Part shown: piece by piece, positions 57,940-64,000 of the stretch
How positions within the stretch are numbered: the first letter of the stretch is position 1
Layout of the letters: each line of letters opens with the position of its first letter
Source of the DNA: Cristatella mucedo
Lineage: Eukaryota > Bryozoa > Phylactolaemata > Cristatellidae
Assembly (NCBI GenBank): GCA_009760855.2
Contig: WPIO01000005.1
Span: forward strand, 8,966,501 to 9,030,500
Reading direction: 5' to 3'
DNA length: 64,000 nucleotides
The notes under the pieces: model-generated
Told to the model about the DNA's origin: nothing
What the model saw: the letters and a program-made list of their open reading frames with translations, nothing else
The model's database searches: none
Translations under genes and position numbers: made by a program

Positions 57940-59445
57940 AACTCCATCGGCCAGACTTAATGCTGCCTTTGGAATTCTCGCTCAATGTGCAATAAACCTC
58001 TGGTAATAAGCGACCTTATTTCTGAAAATGGTATCGACCTGCTCGCCCTAACTGAAATCGATAAACTATCCGATAATTAAAGACGCAACACCAACTGGTT
58101 TCTCATTCTTTCACACCTATAGATCAATCAAAACTGGAGGTGAAGTTGCTTCTATCGTGTGCTCGAAATTCAACTTCAAGCCATTTTCAGAACCCTCGAA
58201 GCAGTCTTTTGAACCAATTGTCTCGGTCTCACCCGAACACAAGTTACCGATAGTGGCAGTAGTCTATCAACCACCAGTTACCAAATCCTCCTTTATCTCA
58301 GATTTTTCCGACCTTCTTTCGATTCTGGGTGCAAGAAATCGATCATTCCTCGTTATGGGTGATTTCATCGTTCACTTTTATAACTTATCTGACGCCTTCA
58401 GCCCTTAGTTTCGTTCATTGACTGACTCATAGTCTCTTGTGGGTCATGTGCATGGCCCAACTGACATCAAGGGTTACGCACTCAACCAAATTTTCTCATA
58501 TTACTGCACGTTGTCATCACCAATTACGACCAAATCCTGCTTATCTGACCACATGCAGATCTCAATGATCTACAGTGTGTGCCCACCTCCTCCTCTAAAA
58601 TAACCTGTGAATCGCAAAACCTCAAGACCCTTGACATCGATGCTGTCCGTGCGAGAATATCTGCCTCTCCTCTGTTGCTCAGTCCTCCCTCCGATCTGTC
58701 ATTATTGGTAGATAGCTACAACACGACACTAGCTGATATGCTCAACAAGTTTACACCTCTGACAAAGCCCACTGAGCCTACAGGCATGTGCGACCAGGCG
58801 ATTGCAGCTGGTGCAAAACTCCGCAGCTAGGCTCGACTGTCGTGAGCGTCACAGTTGCCACATCACACCACTTCTCGTCGACCTGCACTGGCTACCAGTC
58901 AAGCAATGCATTGACTTCAAGGTTTTGTCGCTCACGTTTAGGTCACTTCATTCTTTGGCTCCAGCCTATTTCTCAGATCTACTCCCCCACCTGGCCAAGC
59001 ATCGTACCACCTGCTTTTCGGAATCCAACAGTTTACCACTACCTCGTAAAAACCTCAAATCCTTTGGAGACCGTGCATTTAGTTCGTATGCTCCCAAAGC
59101 CTGGAACTCCCTCCCGACTTGCGTCAGAGCATCAACTGACTTCACCACATTTAAAAAGAACTTAAAAACACACCTATTTAGGACAGCATTTAGTGGGTCC
59201 CTGTGATTCATCCTTCATGTGCTTATGGGTACTGACACTGTGAATGCTGCCACTAACCACATTTGCATGCTGACCCTGTGCATGTCACCCCTAACCCCTA
59301 ATGTTATTCGTGTTGTTTATCAAACATGATATTACTCACCATTCAAACGCGTTTCCCTTCGCAGTAAATGTAAAGCGCCAAGAAAGAGATTGAGTTCTCT
59401 AAGGGGCTTTATCAAGTCCATTATTATTTATTATTATTATTACCG
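57940..59445 (+). mobile_element. LINE-A, internally deleted (copy B)
   Basis: Orthologue of the 13,050 element with the same internal join. Its 5' part is cut at about 57,911-57,944, where copy B lacks 790 bp. The C-terminal segment 58,802-59,206 is a 134-codon frame ending in FKKNLKTHLFRTAFSG, better kept than in copy A. Confidence 0.85.
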
Positions 59446-60019
59446 TCTAAGCAATGCTGATCAGGGTAGGGCCTTATTCAGCTACTCTCTGATCAATCTG
59501 CAACTTTCAACACTATTGGTGATAAGACGCTTGCGGATATGCCTCCACATGCTTACGTACCACGAGCACAGTTCTAAACTGGGTTAGGCTATATCTCAGC
59601 AAGAGATGGTGTGTACATACATACGGCTGATGGTCACCTTGAAAATCTTGAAGCATGTAGTAACCAGGTTTAGGTCGTAGGCTGCCTTCCCCCCCATATA
59701 TACTCTCCAATTAGGTCCAGTTCATCGCTATGCACAATCTTGGCTTTCATTATTACGCCAGCGACAGCTAGTTTTAGTATCACTGGACTCTTATGAGCCT
59801 TACCCCTCAGCTGACTCACTCAATTCTCTGCCTGCCTGCATTGAAGAACGTTTTAGTGGCTACCAACATCCTGAAGTTTAACGACGATAGGATCAATTCA
59901 CCTACAAATTAGTAGAAGACCGTGACCTCAAGATAGCAATGGCTACCATCCCTATGGTTCTGTCTGCCCTTTATCTAACTTTAACTACCGTTAGCTATAA
60001 CTAATCTCCTGTTGCTATC

Positions 60020-60262
60020 TAAGGCACATGCTTTCCAGCAGTTATCAAGTGCCACTTCCATGCTACTCACTGCCTCAACTGCACTCCTGACTCTGCCGTG
60101 CTTCCCACTTTTACTTTGTTGCGTGAGATGGAATCCGTTGGCTACCGAATGCGTACTGAAATCCGCATAGACTGTTAGTGCACCATACAAAACAATCCTG
60201 AGTAACACCCACATAGTCTTTTTGGATTTGTGGAGTTCCAGATTGAGATACATTACATAATC
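60020..60262 (+). mobile_element. LINE-B 3' end fragment (copy B)
   Basis: Orthologue of 15,480-15,720 with a shorter ATTAC tail. Confidence 0.75.
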
Positions 60263-62995
60263 TAGTTGTAGCAATTCAAATGACTTGTCATTAGATGAGC
60301 ACACGTTGTCCACTATTAAATCGGTTTTCTTAGAGCTAATGGCCATCGCCAAAATCCGAGCCTGCATTGTAAGACTACGGGAGCCGAACTAGTTCCCTCG
60401 TTTTTAAGCATCGCATTTAGATTAACTCGTTTCCTTTTACTCCAGGTGAGGTGACCTAAATCGGTAGCAGCTGGTGTAAAGCTCGGAAGCTCGCATAGTC
60501 TGTCTTCAAAGACGTAGCTTTCATATGACACCGCTTCTATCTAAGCTTCTTTTACTCCCTTTGAAGCATAGCATTTACCTCTAGATACTCTTTCCAGCTG
60601 ACAGGTCACTTCACTTGCTTTAAACAGCCATCCTACTCAACCTCTGTACTCCTCCAGTTTACGTCGCGTACGACCACTCATCCGAATACAGTCATCATGC
60701 CGTCTCTCACACTAACTTAAAATCTGTTGGCGATTGAGTCTGCAGCTTTTACCCACCGAAAGTCTAGAGCTCGCTTCCGGATAAGGTCGCTAGCTGTAAT
60801 GACCAAGGAATTTTTAAGTCTGATCCAAAACAAAGATCCATCTGTCCGGTCAGCATCTCATTCTCCCCTGTGAATGTGTTTTTTCAGTTCTGCTATGCGT
60901 GTGCACCTGCGAATTCTTCAGTGCAAGTTGGTACTAGAGGTCTTACTAATCGATGGCAATGAGTGCGTTTACGCTGCTTTCGCATGCTGGCCCTAACCAT
61001 GTTACTTGTTCGCTTTTTCCCTGCCAATGCCGTGCACGTCACTGACCATTCCCTCCAAATACCGTGCATGTCACTGATCATTAGGCATTAGGTTCTAAAG
61101 CAGTGACTTTTAAAGCACTGTGATATAGATTTATTTCTCTAAAAGCGCCGTAAAAATACTTGCAATTTTTACTCAATAGCATATTCGTAATGTAAGTAAT
61201 TTAGCATATTCAAGTTTCACTTCCAAGCGTATGTGATATGCTACCTGATGAGGACCTAAACACCAGTGATGCCCACCTGAGCATATTAAACCTCAGAAGT
61301 TACAATTCTACACAATGGCTCCCGACGATCGACCTGAGGGGTTTACTGGTCACTGGTAGCGTGCTGCACTTATTATATATTCGTTTAGGCCTATGGTAAC
61401 TCGGTCCTTTCAAAAAGTCCGTAACAGGAACATGCACAAAATACAGATAATTCTGACCCTTAAAATCGGTTTAGAATAGGCCATACTGTAAGTGCGTCCA
61501 TATCTGACGTTTTGAAAGTCGATGATCTGCTTTATGAATGCAATAAGTATTACGCAGACATAACGACCTACGAAATTATATATAAAGTACTCCAACATCC
61601 GCATCTAGTAAGATGCGTGATTTTAAGTTGTATCTAAGGCTGTCAGCAAGATATAATCGCATTGTTTGATTTTTGTAAGTACTTAGCTAGGTAATGAATG
61701 GCAAGGTTCAATTCTGACCGTAGCAAAACATTCGTGCAGTCATATCAAGCAGTCGCTTTTTGTGAGAGACCCATTTACCCAGTAACAAACGTACGTTGAA
61801 ATAAGCACTAAAAATGACTTTTCATAGTATAGAAACTCTGTGAGCACTGTTATCCAAAGACCTTTCTTTCAATTCGTGACCCGTCTCCAATGTAAGGTCT
61901 GGCCACTTTCAGCTATGCGAAATTACAAAAGACTGAGCTCGCTTATATAATTGTACCACAGCCAAGAGGTCCTTGCATTTCTGGCATGCCACCTAAGCTT
62001 CTAAAACTCTCTAATAATAATATAACAGTAATAATAATACACCTGATAAATTGCCCTTAGAGAACTTAATCTCTTTCTAGGTGCTTTACATCAGCCCATA
62101 TCCTTGGGCAATGAGATGCATAGATAGACGCAGTTGATGCAAGACTCTGCAGCTAAACTTGCCTTTCGTTAACGTCTCAGCTGCCACATTGTACAATGCG
62201 TCACTGTAATGGATTCTCATCAAGCAGCAAATCGACTTCAAGTTTGTGCTACTGAGTTTCAGTTCACTCGTCCTCTCTCTTCTGCATTCACGTCTCACAC
62301 AGTTAGGTCTCTCAGGTTTCGCCTCCCATCAACCACTCATCCCACTCTGGTCTTTTAGTTGCACCTCTAATTAATATTTAAAACAATGTGGGGTCGTTCT
62401 TTCCTTCTTTTCCTAGTGCTTCAAGAGTTGGAAAATCCCAATGTTGGCTGAATTTAGAACGCTTCCAAGGAACGTGACAGCTCACACGATCCGTTCAGTT
62501 TGCTCTTCGTGTAAATGAATGGTTCGTCGTATGGCTGAGCGCGCTACAATTGAGTGGACTGTTTTCAGTTACTGATTAATGCTTCTTTTCTGAAAATTTA
62601 AATTGTCTAGAAACACACATTTATTTAAAAGAGAAACTGCAAACATTTTACGATTAAGATTGTTGCTACCATCAATGCTGGGCTTATATGTCTAATCGTT
62701 ATGCACAATGATGTAATGAGCCAATCGCGTCGTGGCATATCTGGAATCGAGCTCTCCGCCTCTTTTACCCTCTGTCTCTCTCTCTCTCTTTTTCTCTGTC
62801 TCTCTCTGTCTCTCTTTCTCTCTGTCTCTCTGAGCGGCTATGACCAAGCTGGCTAACATTTGCTAGCTGACGGTGACGCCACTGCTGACGACGTAACGAC
62901 GGCTGCTGTTGCAGTCGGTGCTGACGGAGCAGTGAGGCCGCCGGGCTGGAAAGCGGAGGGAGGCGACTCAGTACGACACATCGGCCTCTCCAAAT
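60263..62995. other. Spacer downstream of the copy B innexin
   Basis: Counterpart of 15,721-18,020. It carries a copy-B-only LINE-A tail insertion at about 62,015-62,095 (minus strand; CTAGAAAGAGATTAAGTTCTC when reversed, then ATTATT repeats) and a CT microsatellite at about 62,770-62,835 that copy A lacks. Confidence 0.5.
62620..62625 (-). promoter_or_regulatory. Candidate poly(A) signal for the copy B innexin
   Basis: An AATAAA on the minus strand about 390 bases downstream of the copy B stop codon. It is not at the same aligned place as the copy A signals, so each paralogue may end differently. Confidence 0.3.
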
Positions 62996-63016
62996 GGCGT
63001 CGTGTTGTCTGTTGGC

Positions 63017-63276
63017 CTAGGGGTTACTCTCGCTCTCCTGGTGTTGATTCCACTTGTCCCAAACCCCGGCTACCACCTGAGCCGTCGTCAGGTCATTGCT
63101 ATTCCTTAGAATGACGCTTAGACAGAAGATGCCATCGCTGCAGAGTCCAGCATCGGCGAATGTCTGTACCGCTGACCTGTCTGCTTCGCTGACACGGTCT
63201 AGAGACCTTAAATACTTCCACACAAACCGTTGCCTTGAGCCTGGCATGGCGTTCTTCATCAACCACCGCAGCAGCC
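63017..63276 (-). CDS. Second innexin gene, last exon only (copy B, partial)
   Basis: This is the paralogue of the copy A exon at 18,029-18,303, with the acceptor CTTGCTCTGCTTAG at the same place and in the same phase. It encodes 85 residues from LLRWLMKNAMPGSRQRFVWK to QESESNP and TAG. About 12 of 85 aligned residues differ from copy A. Substitutions at silent sites are about as numerous as those at replacement sites, which suggests constraint rather than decay. The other six exons must lie beyond 64,000 if the gene is intact. An open frame upstream of 63,276 is intron read-through. Confidence 0.88.
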
Positions 63277-63734
63277 CTAAGCAGAGCAAGACAGAAGCGA
63301 CGTTTTCAAAGAGTCCGACTGATTTTGAAAGCAGATAAAGCTTCGCAATGGCCACTTGCACTGATCTTGAGTATGATCCTGTAAGCTGTGACAGCAAATT
63401 ACGCCGAGTTTTGATGCTCAAGACTCGCGATAGGAACACGACCGGGCGTCGTCTAAACAAGCGAACGAGGGCTAGTGGTTTCGTCTGCAGCAGTAACTCT
63501 CAGATCGGCTTTCGGAATGTGGACCGCTATTACTTCGACGACCACTTTAACGACCACAGGCCGCTTTCCGAGGCATTGTGCAGCTGCAGGTTATCTGGAA
63601 TCGCCGGCGGGGTCAATTGAAGGGTGTCGAACCCTTAGTATGACCGTTTGTTTAACCATCAGCTATTTCACCGCTTCACGGCTCCTACCGACTGCTAGGG
63701 CATGCTCTCAGCTTGTATTACTGTACTGTTTGCT

Positions 63735-64000
63735 GTTCTAATAGGTGATGCTATTGTGTGACCTTCTCCACGTGCTCGTAATTTAGGTATCGTGTTCGAC
63801 AACTGCCTCAATTTCAAAAGCTTCATTCAGAAGACTGCCTCTACAGCTAGCCATCACATCCGATCCCTATCCAAGATTAGGAGCTGTCTCACAGTGGCTT
63901 GCAAAAAAATTAACTAGCTCTTTAGTTCTGTCTCGGCTTGATTATTGTAATTCCCTTTTGGCTGGGCTGCCAAAGAAATCTATTATGCCACTACAGCGGA
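63735..64000 (+). mobile_element. LINE-B, 5'-truncated, running off the window
   Basis: Frame reads ARNLGIVFDNCLNFKSFIQK, then HHIRSLSKIRSCL, the stretch that follows NDDKTKLLL in other LINE-B copies. The copy A counterpart region (from 18,700) lacks it, so it may be copy-specific. It continues past 64,000. Confidence 0.7.

Noticed and set aside
63277..63460. N-terminal 62-codon extension of the copy B innexin frame
   Set aside because: It lies upstream of a conserved acceptor (CTTAG), has no innexin similarity, and the copy A equivalent has a TGA.
1..64000. CRISPR arrays, bacterial operons, rRNA genes
   Set aside because: No regularly spaced identical repeats with unique spacers, no closely packed intact ORFs with ribosome binding sites, and no rRNA-like stretches were seen.

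Overview
The window is animal nuclear DNA. It has long introns with GT-AG splice sites, LINE and SINE retrotransposons, a hAT-type DNA element and large microsatellites. I see no bacterial-style genes and no rRNA or functional tRNA. The only host gene I can recognise belongs to the innexin (gap-junction/hemichannel) family, so the source is an animal and probably an invertebrate. The phylum cannot be fixed from this window.

The main structure is a tandem segmental duplication. Bases 1 to about 18,700 (copy A) and 42,255 to about 63,640 (copy B) are homologous, in the same orientation, over nearly their whole length. The offset grows from 42,254 at the left to 44,973 at the right because of indels. 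Between the copies, on the minus strand, lies a complete innexin gene. Its seven exons are at 41,220-41,076, 34,354-34,233, 34,147-34,018, 26,012-25,858, 20,797-20,659, 20,570-20,328 and 18,303-18,029. All exon phases agree and the predicted protein is 402 aa, with four membrane segments and two cysteines in each extracellular loop. Its last exon lies inside copy A. The paralogous last exon, with an intact reading frame, lies in copy B at 63,276-63,017, so a second innexin continues beyond the right edge. Base 1 already matches base 42,255, about 1 kb upstream of the complete gene's start codon, so a further unit probably lies to the left.

Each unit, read left to right, contains: (1) a degenerate satellite with a period near 160 bp (150-1,640; 42,390-44,880); (2) a strongly conserved 500-bp block of unknown function (1,741-2,240; 45,541-46,040); (3) a CT/CA microsatellite field (3,740-4,725; 47,540-48,390); (4) a CpG-rich stretch with a CTCF-like motif, a large palindrome and a candidate minus-strand first exon (about 4,930-9,540; 48,600-53,760); (5) a SPIN-like hAT miniature element (7,800-7,984; 52,051-52,234); (6) fragments of two L2/CR1-like LINE families; and (7) the 3' end of an innexin gene.

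The innexin introns are filled with the same two LINE families. LINE-A has a tail of the type AAGCGCC...GAGGGCGCTTTATCAAGT followed by ATT repeats. LINE-B has an ATTAC-repeat tail. There are also tRNA-derived SINEs. No LINE copy here is intact. Copies A and B differ by several large indels, some with visible breakpoint signatures.
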